DNA from: Cupriavidus necator
GTDB lineage: Bacteria > Pseudomonadota > Gammaproteobacteria > Burkholderiales > Burkholderiaceae
Direction of reading: 5' to 3'
Assembly (NCBI GenBank): GCA_022041995.1
Contig: CP074381.1
Span: 682,001-746,000, forward strand
Length of the DNA stretch: 64,000 bases
Each line of letters starts with the position of its first letter. The stretch's first letter is position 1. This document shows positions 16,266 to 25,908 of this stretch, piece after piece. A program made the translations under genes and the position numbers. The notes under the pieces are model-generated. The model was not told where the DNA came from. It did no database searches and worked only from the letters and a program-made list of their open reading frames with translations.

Positions 16266-17408
16266 ATGCCTTATTTCCACGCTGCGCCAGCGTCCCCCGG
16301 CGTTTGCGCCGCTGCCGCCGAGAACAATGCGCATACCGGCACGGGCGCGTCCCGCAACGCGGCTCGGCGCCGCCTGCTGAAGCTCGGCGTGATGATCGGC
16401 ACCAGCCTGGTGCTGTCGACACAATTCGCCGGCGCGGCCCACGCGCAGGCTGCACCAACCAAGGTCCGCTTCCAACTGGACTGGCGCTTCGAAGGGCCGG
16501 CGGCACTGTTCCTGCTGGGCGAGCAGAAGGGCTACTACAAGGCCGAGAAGCTCGACGTCTCGATCGACGCCGGCAACGGCTCGGGCAACGTGGTCAACCG
16601 CGTGGCCTCGGGCACGTACGACATGGGCTTCGCCGATATGTCGTCGGTGATGGAGTTCTACGGCAACAACCCGGACGCGAAGAACAAGCCGGTGGCCGTG
16701 ATGATGGTCTACAACAACACGCCCGCGGCCGTCCTCGCGCTGAAGAAGTCCGGCATCCGCGCACCGAAGGATCTCGCCGGCAAGCGCATGGGCGCGCCGG
16801 TGTTCGACGCCGGCCGCCGCGCCTTCCCGATCTTCGCCAAGGCCAACGGCCTGCAGGCGTCCTCGTTCAGCTGGCAGGCGATGGACCCGACGCTGCGCGA
16901 GACCATGCTCACGCGCGGCGACCTCGATGCCATCACCGGGTTCTCGTTCACCTCGATCCTGAACCTGAACGCGCGCGGCGTGAAGGATGAAGACATCGTG
17001 GTGCTGCCGTACCCGCAGTTCGGCGTGAAGCTGTACGGCAACGCGGTGATCACGTCTGAAGAATTCATGAAGAAGAACCCGGAGGCAGTGAAGGCCTTCC
17101 TGCGGGCCTTCAGCAAGTCGGCGCGCGACGTGATCGCCCGTCCGGAAGAGGGCATCAAGGCGGTCAAGGCGCGCGATGGCATCATCGACGAGAAGCTGGA
17201 AGTGCGCCGGCTGAAGCTGGCGCTGGACAGTGTGGTCAAGTCGCCGGACGCGAAGGCCGAGGGCTTCGGGCGCATCAGCAAGCCGCGCCTGTCGCTGATG
17301 GCCTCGCAGGTGGCCGACGCCTTTGGCACCAAGGGCCGCATCAACCCTGATGCGCTGTGGACCGACGCGTTCCTGCCCAGCGCGGCTGAACTGGATGTGC
17401 TCCGATGA
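16266..17408 (+). CDS. ABC importer substrate-binding protein, NMT1/THI5-SsuA type
   Basis: This 380-residue periplasmic binding protein is probably exported by the Tat system: a twin-arginine motif ARRRLLKLG (33-41), a hydrophobic stretch and the cleavage context AHA-QA near 60. The mature part starts KVRFQLDWRFEG and continues LLGEQKGYYKAEKLDV, typical of the SsuA/ThiY/nitrate group. ACGGAG precedes the ATG. The stop overlaps the ATPase start (ATGA). The ligand could be a sulfonate, a pyrimidine (thiamine precursor) or an aromatic acid; sequence alone does not decide. Confidence 0.85.
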   Translation: MPYFHAAPASPGVCAAAAENNAHTGTGASRNAARRRLLKLGVMIGTSLVLSTQFAGAAHAQAAPTKVRFQLDWRFEGPAALFLLGEQKGYYKAEKLDVSIDAGNGSGNVVNRVASGTYDMGFADMSSVMEFYGNNPDAKNKPVAVMMVYNNTPAAVLALKKSGIRAPKDLAGKRMGAPVFDAGRRAFPIFAKANGLQASSFSWQAMDPTLRETMLTRGDLDAITGFSFTSILNLNARGVKDEDIVVLPYPQFGVKLYGNAVITSEEFMKKNPEAVKAFLRAFSKSARDVIARPEEGIKAVKARDGIIDEKLEVRRLKLALDSVVKSPDAKAEGFGRISKPRLSLMASQVADAFGTKGRINPDALWTDAFLPSAAELDVLR

Positions 17409-18259
17409 TGACGCGCCAGGCTGCCTTCATGCCCGCGTCCGGCGGGAGCGCCGCGCCCGCGGCCGCGGAACCCTTTGTCGATTTCAACCGGGTCTGGCTG
17501 GCCTATAACGACGAGCTGGCGCACAAGGGCGAGTTCGCGGTCGAGGACATCTCGCTGCAGGTGGCGCCGGGCGAGTTCATCGCCATCGTCGGCCCGTCCG
17601 GCTGCGGCAAGTCCACCTTCATGAAGCTGGCGACCGGGCTCAAGCCGGCCACGCGCGGCGTCGTGAAGATTGCCGGCCAGAAGGTGACCGGCCCGCTCAA
17701 GCAGGTCGGCATGGCCTTCCAGGCGCCCACGCTGCTGCCGTGGCGCACCACGCTGGACAACGTGATGCTGCCGCTGGAGATCGTCGAGCCGTACCGCTCC
17801 ACCCTGCGCGCACGTCGCGGCGAGTACGTCGAGCGTGCCCGCAAGCTGCTGCAAACGGTGGGCCTGTCCGGCTACGAGGACAAGTACCCGTGGCAGCTGT
17901 CCGGCGGCATGCAGCAGCGCGCCTCGATCTGCCGCGCGCTGATCCACGAGCCGCGCATGCTGCTGCTGGACGAGCCCTTCGGCGCGCTCGACGCCTTTAC
18001 CCGCGAGGAACTCTGGTGCGTGCTGCGCGACCTGTGGCAGGCGCAGCGCTTCAACGTGATCCTGGTCACGCATGACCTGCGCGAGGCCGTGTTCCTGGCC
18101 GACACCGTCTATGTGATGAGCCAGCGCCCGGGCCGCATCCTGATGCGCAAGGAGATTACCCTGCCGCGCCCGCGCGACCTGGAACTGACCTATACCGAGC
18201 CCTTTGCCGACCTGGTGCACGTGCTGCGCGAGAAGATCGGCCATGTGCGGCAACACTAA
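17405..18259 (+). CDS. ABC importer ATPase, SsuB/TauB type
   Basis: This 284-residue ATPase energises the importer. Walker A is GPSGCGKST, the signature is LSGGMQQR and Walker B is LLLDEPFGALD. The N-terminal 25 residues are an extra alanine-rich segment. It overlaps the binding-protein gene by four bases and is followed after 12 bases by the permease gene, so the three form one transcription unit. The pattern PFGALDAFTREELW is characteristic of the nitrate/sulfonate/taurine subfamily. Confidence 0.9.
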   Translation: MMTRQAAFMPASGGSAAPAAAEPFVDFNRVWLAYNDELAHKGEFAVEDISLQVAPGEFIAIVGPSGCGKSTFMKLATGLKPATRGVVKIAGQKVTGPLKQVGMAFQAPTLLPWRTTLDNVMLPLEIVEPYRSTLRARRGEYVERARKLLQTVGLSGYEDKYPWQLSGGMQQRASICRALIHEPRMLLLDEPFGALDAFTREELWCVLRDLWQAQRFNVILVTHDLREAVFLADTVYVMSQRPGRILMRKEITLPRPRDLELTYTEPFADLVHVLREKIGHVRQH

Positions 18260-18271
18260 GGCAAAGCTACG

Positions 18272-19045
18272 ATGATGACTCTCACTTCCGCGCAGGAGCG
18301 CCGCGTGCAGCGCGTGGCGCCCTGGCTGCTGCTGGCCGCGGTGCTGCTGCTGTGGCAGGGCGCGTGCATGGCCTTCGGCGTGTCCGACTTCATTTTGCCG
18401 ACGCCGTCGGCGATCGTGGCCTCGCTGGTGGAATATGCCGACGTGATCGCCGGCCATGCGTGGCGCACCTTCTGGACCACCATGGTGGGCTTCGCCGTGG
18501 CCATCGCCGTGGGCGTGCTGCTGGGGCTGGCAATGGGCTCGTCGCGGCTGCTCTATGCCGCCAGCTATCCGCTGATGACGGCCTTCAATGCGCTGCCCAA
18601 GGCCGCCTTCGTGCCGATCCTGGTGGTGTGGTTCGGCCTGGGCGCTGGCCCGGCGATCCTGACCGCGTTCCTGATCTCGTTCTTCCCGATCATGGTCAAT
18701 ATCGCCACCGGGCTGGCCACGCTGGAGCCGGAGCTGGAAGACGTGCTGCGCGTGCTGGGCGCCAAGCGGCGCGACGTGCTGTTCAAGGTCGGGCTGCCGC
18801 GTGCGATGCCGTATTTCTTTGCCTCGCTGAAGGTGGCGATCACCCTGGCCTTTGTCGGCACCACGGTGTCGGAGATGAACGCCGCCAACGAGGGCATCGG
18901 CTACCTGCTGGTGTCGGCCGGTTCGGCCATGAAGATGCCGCTGGCCTTTGCCGGGCTGGTGGTGATCGCAGTGATGGCGATGGCGATGTACGAGCTGTTT
19001 GCGGTGGTCGAGAAGCGCATGACCGGCTGGGCGCATCGCGGCTGA
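18272..19045 (+). CDS. ABC importer permease, SsuC type
   Basis: This 257-residue inner-membrane protein has about six hydrophobic segments, the first at about 14-34. The cytoplasmic EAA loop (LRVLGAKRRDVLFKVGLPRAMPYFF) contacts the ATPase. It begins 12 bases after the ATPase stop; a second ATG three bases downstream is equally possible. It completes the three-gene importer. The next gene is a LysR regulator 55 bases away in the same direction, which may regulate the importer or gdhA. Confidence 0.9.
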   Translation: MMTLTSAQERRVQRVAPWLLLAAVLLLWQGACMAFGVSDFILPTPSAIVASLVEYADVIAGHAWRTFWTTMVGFAVAIAVGVLLGLAMGSSRLLYAASYPLMTAFNALPKAAFVPILVVWFGLGAGPAILTAFLISFFPIMVNIATGLATLEPELEDVLRVLGAKRRDVLFKVGLPRAMPYFFASLKVAITLAFVGTTVSEMNAANEGIGYLLVSAGSAMKMPLAFAGLVVIAVMAMAMYELFAVVEKRMTGWAHRG

Positions 19046-19100
19046 CGGCTTGCTGCCGGGCAGGTGACGCAGGCCCCGGCGCGGGTGGATAATCCGCGTC

Positions 19101-20153
19101 ATGGAAATCAAATGGCTTGAAGACTTCGTCAGCCTGGCCGAGACGCACAGCTTCTCGCGCTCGGCCGAGCTGCGCCACGTCACGCAGCCCGCGTTCTCGC
19201 GCCGCATCCAGTCGCTGGAGGCGTGGGTCGGCACCGAGCTGATCGACCGCTCGAGCTACCCCACCAGCCTGACCCCGGCCGGCAAGGTGTTCTACGAGCA
19301 GGCGCTGGCCATGCTGGCGCAGGTCAGCGAGACCCGCGCGCTGATGCGCGGCCAGCGCTCGGCCAACGCCCAGGTGCTGGAGTTCGCGGTGCCGCATACG
19401 CTGTCGCTGACCTTCTTCCCGGAATGGCTCAAGGCGCTGGAGCGCCGGATCGGCACGCTGCCGTGCCGGCTGCGCGCGCTCAACGTCCACGACGCGGTGC
19501 TGATGCTGGTGGAGGGCGGCTGCGACCTGGTGATGGTCTACCACCACGCGCGCCAGGCGATCCAGCTGGATCCGGCACGGTACGACATGCTGGTGCTTGG
19601 TACCGAGCGGCTGTCGCCCTACAGCGTGCCGGACGCCGCCGGCAAGCCGCTGTTCCGGCTGCCCGGCACCGACAAGAAGCCGGTGCCTTTCCTCAGTTAC
19701 ACGCCCAACGCCTTCCTCGGCCGCATGGTCGACCTGCTGTTGGCAGATACCTCCGAGGCGCTCAAGCTCGACAAATGCTACGAGACCGACATGGCCGAGG
19801 CGCTCAAGGTGATGGCGCTGGCCGGCCACGGCATGGCCTTCCTGCCCGAAAGCGCGGTACGCGAGGACGTGGCCGCGGGCCGGCTGGTGCGGGCCGAGTC
19901 GGCGCGCGGGCTGCCCTTGTCGATCGACATGGAAATCCGCCTGTACCGCGAGCGCCCGGGCGAGAACGGCAACGAGCGCCGTGCCGGAGCACGGCGCAAG
20001 CGCCAGCTGGTCGACCAGGTGTGGTCGACCTTGTCGGCGGCCCAGGCTCCCCAGCTTGCCGGGCCCCGGTTTCCGCCAGATGACAAGGTTATGCAGGTTT
20101 TGCATGACGGGATGAGCAAACGGCATTGGATTCGGGTGGGGCGCCACCCCTAA
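19101..20153 (+). CDS. LysR-family regulator, HypT-like
   Basis: This 350-residue LysR protein has the N-terminal helix-turn-helix in residues 1-62 (MEIKWLEDFVSLAETHSFSR, then VTQPAFSRRIQSLE). The opening MEIKWLEDF is like HypT (formerly YjiE) rather than the usual MDLRQL type. After the effector domain comes an unusual basic and proline-containing tail of about 50 residues (from about 298) that most family members lack. It lies between an ABC importer and gdhA, all on plus, with 33 bases to gdhA. Control of gdhA or the importer is an inference from position. Confidence 0.85.
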   Translation: MEIKWLEDFVSLAETHSFSRSAELRHVTQPAFSRRIQSLEAWVGTELIDRSSYPTSLTPAGKVFYEQALAMLAQVSETRALMRGQRSANAQVLEFAVPHTLSLTFFPEWLKALERRIGTLPCRLRALNVHDAVLMLVEGGCDLVMVYHHARQAIQLDPARYDMLVLGTERLSPYSVPDAAGKPLFRLPGTDKKPVPFLSYTPNAFLGRMVDLLLADTSEALKLDKCYETDMAEALKVMALAGHGMAFLPESAVREDVAAGRLVRAESARGLPLSIDMEIRLYRERPGENGNERRAGARRKRQLVDQVWSTLSAAQAPQLAGPRFPPDDKVMQVLHDGMSKRHWIRVGRHP

Positions 20154-20186
20154 GCTTGCGGGCATTCTTCACACCGGAACCAACCG

Positions 20187-21494
20187 ATGTCTTCCGCAGC
20201 ACCGACCAATATTGCTGGCCAAAAGCACGCACTCCCGTCTTACCTCAATGCCGACAATCTCGGCCCCTGGGGCATCTACCTGCAGCAGGTCGACCGTGTC
20301 ACGCCTTACCTGGGCTCGCTGGCACGCTGGGTTGAAACCCTGAAGCGCCCCAAGCGCGCGATGGTCGTCGACGTTCCCATCGAACTGGATAACGGCACCA
20401 TTGCCCATTTCGAGGGCTATCGCGTGCAGCACAACCTGTCGCGCGGCCCGGGCAAGGGCGGCGTGCGTTTCCACCAGGACGTGACCCTGTCCGAAGTGAT
20501 GGCGCTGTCGGCCTGGATGTCGGTGAAGAACGCCGCGGTCAACGTGCCCTACGGCGGTGCCAAGGGCGGCATCCGCGTCGATCCGCGCACGCTCTCGCAC
20601 GCCGAGCTGGAACGCCTGACGCGCCGCTACACCAGCGAAATCAACATCATCATCGGGCCGAGCAAGGATATTCCGGCGCCGGACGTCAACACCAACGCCC
20701 AGGTCATGGCCTGGATGATGGACACGTACTCGATGAACTCCGGTAGCACGGCCACCGGCGTGGTGACCGGCAAGCCGATCTCGCTGGGCGGCTCGCTCGG
20801 CCGTCACGAAGCCACCGGCCGCGGCGTGTTCGTGGTCGGCTCCGAAGCCGCGCGCAATATCGGCCTGGAAATCAAGGGCGCGCGCGTGGCGGTGCAGGGC
20901 TTCGGCAACGTAGGCGCCGTGGCCGCCAAGCTGTTCCATGAGGCCGGCGCCAAGGTGGTGGCGGTACAGGACCACCGCACCACGCTGTTCGACCCGGCCG
21001 GCCTGGACGTGCCGGCGCTGATGGAATACGCCTCGCACAGCGGCACCATCGAAGGCTTCCGCGGCGAAGTCCTGCGTACCGCGCAGTTCTGGGAAGTCGA
21101 CTGCGACATCCTGATCCCGGCCGCGCTGGAAGGCCAGATCACGGCCGAGAACGCGCCGCAGATCAAGGCCCGCCTGGTGATCGAGGGTGCCAACGGCCCG
21201 ACCACCCCGGAAGCGGACGACATCCTGCGCGAGCGCAATATCCTGGTGGCCCCGGACGTGATCGCCAACGCCGGCGGCGTGACCGTGTCCTACTTCGAAT
21301 GGGTGCAGGATTTCTCGAGCTTCTTCTGGACCGAGGAAGAGATCAACCAGCGCCTGGTACGGATCATGCAAGAAGCCTTCCGGGCAATCTGGCAAGTGGC
21401 ACAGGACAACAAGGTGACCCTGCGCACGGCGGCGTTTATCGTGGCCTGTACGCGGATCCTGCAGGCGCGCGAGATGCGCGGCCTGTATCCCTGA
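20187..21494 (+). CDS. gdhA: Glutamate dehydrogenase
   Basis: This 435-residue enzyme interconverts glutamate and 2-oxoglutarate plus ammonia. The substrate-binding [10 protein letters not shown] and the catalytic-lysine segment [13 protein letters not shown] lie in the N-terminal domain. The nucleotide-binding [11 protein letters not shown] lies in the second. The length fits the hexameric type, and the sequence style ([14 protein letters not shown]) fits the NAD-linked, catabolic group common in beta-proteobacteria. It is directly upstream of the glutamate/aspartate importer genes, which would supply its substrate. Confidence 0.93.
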   Translation: MSSAAPTNIAGQKHALPSYLNADNLGPWGIYLQQVDRVTPYLGSLARWVETLKRPKRAMVVDVPIELDNGTIAHFEGYRVQHNLSRGPGKGGVRFHQDVTLSEVMALSAWMSVKNAAVNVPYGGAKGGIRVDPRTLSHAELERLTRRYTSEINIIIGPSKDIPAPDVNTNAQVMAWMMDTYSMNSGSTATGVVTGKPISLGGSLGRHEATGRGVFVVGSEAARNIGLEIKGARVAVQGFGNVGAVAAKLFHEAGAKVVAVQDHRTTLFDPAGLDVPALMEYASHSGTIEGFRGEVLRTAQFWEVDCDILIPAALEGQITAENAPQIKARLVIEGANGPTTPEADDILRERNILVAPDVIANAGGVTVSYFEWVQDFSSFFWTEEEINQRLVRIMQEAFRAIWQVAQDNKVTLRTAAFIVACTRILQAREMRGLYP

Positions 21495-21578
21495 CAGGCA
21501 GGACAGGAAAGCCGGGACGAGGCACTGCTATGGTGCAACGCAGCAATTGTCCCGGCACCCCTGGGTTATGACCGCCAG

Positions 21579-21610
21579 ACGCGGTCTCCGGCTAGCGCCG
21601 GAGACCGCGT
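21579..21610 (+). terminator. Perfect stem-loop downstream of gdhA, no T-run
   Basis: A perfect 14-base stem (ACGCGGTCTCCGGC at 21579-21592 and its complement at 21597-21610) has a TAGC loop, 84 bases after the gdhA stop. The missing T-run suggests RNA 3'-end protection, or one half of a two-part terminator with the next hairpin. Confidence 0.5.
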
Positions 21611-21663
21611 TGTCATATCCGGATGCCGTGCGCAGTGATTGCCCTGAAGTGTGGTTCTAGGAG

Positions 21664-21722
21664 AAAACCCAGTTGTATTGCGGCGGATGCTGCGCAATAC
21701 TGTTCCATCAGTGGGGTTTTTG
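21664..21722 (+). terminator. Composite hairpin with T-run between gdhA and gltI
   Basis: AAAACCC (21664-21670) can pair with GGGTTTT (21714-21720). Inside it, GTATTGCG (21675-21682) pairs with CGCAATAC (21693-21700). A run of five T ends the structure. It could be the true gdhA terminator. It lies 43 bases before gltI, so it could also act as a leader attenuator. The rest of the gap 21495-21763 shows nothing else I can support. Confidence 0.5.
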
Positions 21723-21763
21723 TCTCTAGAATCCCGCTTTCTCTTCATGGTCAAGGAGATGTT

Positions 21764-22663
21764 ATGAATTTTGCCAAGTTGGCTGCCCTGATGATTGCCG
21801 GGGGCGTGATGTGCGGGACGGCACAGGCAGCTGAACAACTGACGGGCACGCTGAAGAAGATCAAGGACACCGGCGTCATCACGCTGGGCGTGCGCGAGTC
21901 GTCGATTCCGTTCAACTACAACCTGGGCGGCGTGCGGCAAGTCGGCTATTCCTACGATATCAACATGAAGATCGTGGAAGCCATCAAGGACCAGCTGAAG
22001 CTGCCGAACCTGCAGGTCAAGGAAATCCCGATCACCTCGCAGAACCGCATCACGCTGCTGCAGAACGGCACCATCGACATCGAGTGCGGCTCCACCACCA
22101 ACAACCTGGAACGCCAGAAGCAGGTTGCCTTCACCAACTCCATCTTCATCATCGGCACGCGCATCATGGTGAAGAAGGATGCCGGCATCAAGGACTGGGC
22201 CGACCTGAAGGGCAAGAACATCGTCACCACCGCCGGCACCACGTCGGAGCGCCTGCTGCGCAAGATGAACGATGACCAGAAGCTGGGCCTGAACATCATC
22301 AGCACCAAGGACCACGGCCAGTCGTTCCTGACGCTGGAATCGGGCCGCGCGGTCGCGTTCATGATGGATGACGCGCTGCTGTACGGCGAGCGCGCCAAGG
22401 CCAAGAACCCGGCCGACTGGATCGTGGTGGGCAAGCCGCAATCGCGCGAGTCCTATGGCTGCATGATCCGCAAGGACGATCCGCAGTTCAAGAAGCTGTC
22501 CGATACCGTGATCTCCGGCATGATGAAGGACGGCTCGATCAACACCCTGTACACCAAGTGGTTCATGCAACCGGTGCCGCCGAAGGGCCTCAACCTGGAC
22601 TTCCCGCTGTCCGAAGACATGAAGGCGTTGTTCAAGACGCCGAACGACAAGGCGCTGGACTGA
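21764..22663 (+). CDS. gltI: Glutamate/aspartate ABC importer, periplasmic binding protein
   Basis: This 299-residue binding protein has a signal peptide in residues 1-22 (MNFAKLAALMIAGG, cut after AQA). The mature chain opens with LTGTLKKIKDTGVITLGVRES and contains GYSYDIN and FTNSIFIIGTRIM, typical of GltI. It captures L-glutamate and L-aspartate in the periplasm. The ATG at 21764 with CAAGGAG seven bases upstream is chosen over an unsupported upstream extension. It is followed by gltJKL after a hairpin that may reduce downstream expression. Confidence 0.93.
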   Translation: MNFAKLAALMIAGGVMCGTAQAAEQLTGTLKKIKDTGVITLGVRESSIPFNYNLGGVRQVGYSYDINMKIVEAIKDQLKLPNLQVKEIPITSQNRITLLQNGTIDIECGSTTNNLERQKQVAFTNSIFIIGTRIMVKKDAGIKDWADLKGKNIVTTAGTTSERLLRKMNDDQKLGLNIISTKDHGQSFLTLESGRAVAFMMDDALLYGERAKAKNPADWIVVGKPQSRESYGCMIRKDDPQFKKLSDTVISGMMKDGSINTLYTKWFMQPVPPKGLNLDFPLSEDMKALFKTPNDKALD

Positions 22664-22683
22664 CCTGCCGTTGACAGCAGTGT

Positions 22684-22715
22684 GAAACGGAAGGCATGTC
22701 CTTCCGTTTCTTTTT
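22684..22715 (+). terminator. Hairpin plus T-run between gltI and gltJ (partial terminator)
   Basis: A perfect 11-base stem (GAAACGGAAGG at 22684-22694, complement at 22700-22710) with loop CATGT is followed by five T. It has all parts of an intrinsic terminator, yet it lies inside the transporter operon. Partial termination here would give more binding protein than permease and ATPase, which is the usual need of such systems. Confidence 0.8.
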
Positions 22716-22726
22716 GAGGACGCAAC

Positions 22727-23455
22727 ATGAACTACAACTGGCATTGGGGAGTCTTCCTCGAACAGGCCGCCCAGAACGAGACCTACCTGGACTGGATGAT
22801 CTCGGGCCTGAAGGTGACACTTGCGCTGGGGCTCTCGTCCTGGGTCATCGCCCTGGTCATCGGCTCGGTGCTTGGCGTGCTGCGCACCGTGCCCAACAAG
22901 TGGTTGGCGGGCATCGCCGCCACCTATGTGGAAATCTTCCGCAACATCCCGCTGCTGGTGCAGCTGTTCATCTGGTATTTCGTCATGCCCGAGCTGCTGC
23001 CCGGCGGCGAGTCGATCAAGCAGATGAACCCGTTCGCGCAGCAGTTCCTGGCCGCCATGCTGTGCCTGGGCACTTTCACCGCCGCGCGGGTCTGCGAGCA
23101 GGTGCGCTCGGGCATCAACTCGCTGGCGCGCGGGCAGAAGAACGCCGGCCTGGCGATGGGCTTTACGCTGCCGCAAACGTACCGCCACGTGCTGCTGCCG
23201 ATGGCGTTCCGCGTGATCGTGCCGCCGCTGACCTCCGAGTTCCTGAATATCTTCAAGAATTCGGCGGTGGCGTCGACCATCGGCCTGCTGGAACTGGCCG
23301 CACAGGGCCGGCAACTGGTGGACTACACCGCGCGCCCGTATGAATCGTTCATCGCGGTCACGCTGATGTACGCGCTGATCAACGTGACGGTGATGCTGAT
23401 CATGCGCTGGGTGGAAGCCCGCACGCGCGTGCCCGGCTTTATCGGCGGCAAGTAA
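22727..23455 (+). CDS. gltJ: Glutamate/aspartate ABC importer permease
   Basis: This 242-residue inner-membrane permease is of the polar amino-acid type. Hydrophobic segments begin near residue 24 ([20 protein letters not shown]), and the conserved [17 protein letters not shown] lies at about 64-81. The EAA loop is [22 protein letters not shown]. The start follows TTGAGGACGCAAC. It pairs with GltK to form the membrane channel; the two genes are eight bases apart. Confidence 0.92.
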   Translation: MNYNWHWGVFLEQAAQNETYLDWMISGLKVTLALGLSSWVIALVIGSVLGVLRTVPNKWLAGIAATYVEIFRNIPLLVQLFIWYFVMPELLPGGESIKQMNPFAQQFLAAMLCLGTFTAARVCEQVRSGINSLARGQKNAGLAMGFTLPQTYRHVLLPMAFRVIVPPLTSEFLNIFKNSAVASTIGLLELAAQGRQLVDYTARPYESFIAVTLMYALINVTVMLIMRWVEARTRVPGFIGGK

Positions 23456-23463
23456 GGGGCGCC

Positions 23464-24147
23464 ATGGCTTATTCATTCGATTTCACCTCCATCACCCCTG
23501 CCACGCTCGATGTCCTGGGCGAGGGCATGATGGTCTCGCTCAAGATCACCGTCACCGCGGTGGTGGTGGGCATCGTCTGGGGCACCATCCTGGCGATGAT
23601 GCGGCTGTCGTCGTTCAAGCCGCTGAACTGGTTTGCGCAGGGGTACGTGACCATCTTCCGTTCCATCCCGCTGGTGATGGTGCTGCTGTGGTTCTTCCTG
23701 ATCATCCCGCAGGTGCTGCAGAACATCTTCAACCTGTCGCCGGCGACCGACCTGCGCATGACCTCTGCACTGGTGGCCTTTGCGCTGTTCGAGGCCGCGT
23801 ACTACTCGGAAATCATCCGCGCGGGCATCCAGAGCGTGTCGCGCGGGCAGATGTTCGCGGCGCAGGCGGTGGGCATGACCTATGGCCAGTCGATGCGGCT
23901 GGTGATCCTGCCGCAGGCGTTCCGCAACATGGTGCCGCTGCTGCTGACGCAAGGGATCATTCTGTTCCAGGATACGTCGCTGGTCTACGTCAGCGCGCTG
24001 GCCGACTTCTTCGGCCAGGCCTACGGCATCGGCGAACGCGACGGCCGTATCGTCGAGATGCTGCTGTTCGCCGGCCTGGTGTACTTCGTTATCTGCTTCT
24101 CCGCTTCGCTGCTGGTCAAGCGTTACCAGAAAAAGGTGGCTGTATGA
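23464..24147 (+). CDS. gltK: Glutamate/aspartate ABC importer permease
   Basis: This 227-residue partner of GltJ has an N-terminal membrane segment near 18-40 and [19 protein letters not shown] around 64-82. The EAA loop is [21 protein letters not shown]. Its stop overlaps the start of gltL (ATGA), so the two are translationally coupled. Confidence 0.92.
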   Translation: MAYSFDFTSITPATLDVLGEGMMVSLKITVTAVVVGIVWGTILAMMRLSSFKPLNWFAQGYVTIFRSIPLVMVLLWFFLIIPQVLQNIFNLSPATDLRMTSALVAFALFEAAYYSEIIRAGIQSVSRGQMFAAQAVGMTYGQSMRLVILPQAFRNMVPLLLTQGIILFQDTSLVYVSALADFFGQAYGIGERDGRIVEMLLFAGLVYFVICFSASLLVKRYQKKVAV

Positions 24148-24878
24148 TCGAAATCAACAATGTCTCCAAGTGGTACGGCACCTTCCAGGTGCTGACCGAC
24201 TGCACCACCAAGGTCGCCAAGGGTGAAGTGGTGGTGGTGTGCGGCCCGTCCGGGTCGGGCAAGTCCACCCTGATCAAGACCGTCAACGCGCTTGAGCCGT
24301 TCCAGAAGGGCGATATCCTGGTCGACGGCACCTCGGTGGGCAATCCCAAGACCAACCTGCCCAAGCTGCGCTCGCGCGTGGGCATGGTGTTCCAGAACTT
24401 CGAGCTGTTCCCGCACCTGTCGATCACCGAGAACCTGACCATCGCGCAGATGAAGGTGCTCGGCCGCTCCAAGGACGAGGCGCTGGCCAAGGGCCTGAAG
24501 TACCTGGACCGCGTGGGCCTGAAGAGCCAGGCGGAGAAGTACCCCGGCCAGCTGTCGGGCGGCCAGCAGCAGCGCGTGGCGATCGCCCGCGCGCTGTCGA
24601 TGGACCCGATCTGCATGCTGTTCGACGAGCCGACTTCGGCGCTGGACCCGGAGATGGTCAACGAAGTGCTGGACGTGATGGTGCAGCTGGCCCAGGAAGG
24701 CATGACCATGATGTGCGTGACCCACGAAATGGGCTTCGCGCGCAAGGTGGCCAACCGCGTGATCTTCATGGATCAGGGCAAGATCGTCGAAGATGCCGAC
24801 AAGGAAGAATTCTTCGGCAATATCGATGCACGTTCGGAGCGCGCGCGCCAGTTCCTGTCGAAGATCCTGCATCACTGA
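24144..24878 (+). CDS. gltL: Glutamate/aspartate ABC importer ATPase
   Basis: This 244-residue ATPase begins [17 protein letters not shown]. It has Walker [10 protein letters not shown] at about 33-41, [11 protein letters not shown], the signature LSGGQQQR, Walker [14 protein letters not shown] and the switch [10 protein letters not shown]. These are the marks of the GlnQ/GltL polar amino-acid family. The chosen start overlaps gltK; the same frame is open far upstream, but only as a shadow of gltK. A clear terminator follows. Confidence 0.93.
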   Translation: MIEINNVSKWYGTFQVLTDCTTKVAKGEVVVVCGPSGSGKSTLIKTVNALEPFQKGDILVDGTSVGNPKTNLPKLRSRVGMVFQNFELFPHLSITENLTIAQMKVLGRSKDEALAKGLKYLDRVGLKSQAEKYPGQLSGGQQQRVAIARALSMDPICMLFDEPTSALDPEMVNEVLDVMVQLAQEGMTMMCVTHEMGFARKVANRVIFMDQGKIVEDADKEEFFGNIDARSERARQFLSKILHH

Positions 24879-24900
24879 ACGGCCGGCAGGGCAAGCAAGG

Positions 24901-24927
24901 AGGGACGCCTCGGCGTCCCTTTTTTTG
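24901..24927 (+). terminator. Intrinsic terminator of gltIJKL
   Basis: AGGGACGC (24901-24908) pairs with GCGTCCCT (24913-24920) across CTCG and is followed by a run of eight T. It lies 22 bases after gltL, before a convergent gene. Confidence 0.9.
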
Positions 24928-24938
24928 TTTCCGATGGT

Positions 24939-25769
24939 TCAGGTGCAGGCCGTGTTGGCCGCGTTCTTCGCCTGCACTTCCGGCGGGATCGGCACCGTCA
25001 GCGTCATGGTCGGGCGCCCGTCCTCGAACATGATCAGCTCGCCGGGGGCAAAGCGGGTCCAGGTCTCGTTGTCGGTCAGCGGCTGGGTGGCGATCACCGC
25101 CACGCGGTCGTCCGGCGTGGTGACCTGGGCGAAGTCGATCGACAGGTCGGCATCGATCAGATGCGCGGTCGAGAACGGCCACTGCCGCACGATGTAGTAC
25201 AGGTGCGTGGAACAGTGCGCGAACTGGGCCTGGCCGTTGCACAGCAGGTAGTTGAACACGCCATGCAGCGTGATCTCGCGGGTGATGTCGGCCAGCGCAT
25301 GGCACAGTTCGTTTAGCGGCGGCTGCGAGCCCGGAAAGCGCTTGCGCAGGCCCTGCATCAGCGTGCAGAAGGCCAGTTCGCTGTCGGTGTCGCCCACTGG
25401 CTGGTAGACGCCGGACAGGAACGGGGTGAAGCCCTTCAGGTCGCCGTTATGGGCGAAGATCCAGTGGCGGCCCCACAACTCGCGCATGAAGGGGTGGCAG
25501 TTCTCCAGCAGCACGGTCCCCTGCGTCGCCTTGCGGATATGCGAGATGACGTTCTTGGACTTGATCGGGTAGCGCTTGATCAGGTCTGCCACCGGCGAGG
25601 TGCCGGCGGACTGGTTGTCGATAAACAGGCGGCAGGCCTTGTCCTCGAAGAAGGCGACACCGAAGCCGTCGGCGTGATGGTCGGTCAGGCCACCACGCGC
25701 GGCAAAGCCGGTGAAGGAGAACGTCACGTCGGTCGGCGTGGCGCAGTTCATGCCTAGCAGCTGGCACAT
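24939..25769 (-). CDS. Class II glutamine amidotransferase, YafJ-like
   Basis: This 276-residue protein has the N-terminal-nucleophile amidotransferase fold. The catalytic cysteine is C2, exposed when Met is removed (MCQLLGMNC). HADGFGVAFF at about 31-40, SHIRKATQG at about 76-84 and FAHNGDL at about 104-110 are the usual glutamine-site motifs. No synthase domain is attached, so it may act as a stand-alone glutaminase or with an unknown partner; the true substrate is not known for this group. It is convergent with gltL and divergent from the tartrate dehydrogenase gene. Confidence 0.85.
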   Translation of the reverse strand: MCQLLGMNCATPTDVTFSFTGFAARGGLTDHHADGFGVAFFEDKACRLFIDNQSAGTSPVADLIKRYPIKSKNVISHIRKATQGTVLLENCHPFMRELWGRHWIFAHNGDLKGFTPFLSGVYQPVGDTDSELAFCTLMQGLRKRFPGSQPPLNELCHALADITREITLHGVFNYLLCNGQAQFAHCSTHLYYIVRQWPFSTAHLIDADLSIDFAQVTTPDDRVAVIATQPLTDNETWTRFAPGELIMFEDGRPTMTLTVPIPPEVQAKNAANTACT

Positions 25770-25908
25770 ATCGGGGCACCGGTCGGCAGCGGGCTGCCGC
25801 TTTGCAATAGAATGCAGACATTATCCCGCGCACCCGGGCCGCTGCCAAGCAGCGTTGGCCGGGCCATGCGCGGCGACCTACCATCCTGCACGTATCTCCC
25901 CAACCACC

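Noticed and set aside
16709..19234. An 841-codon minus-strand frame across the ABC importer genes
   Set aside because: Histidine-, arginine- and glutamine-rich nonsense composition, opposite to well-supported genes.
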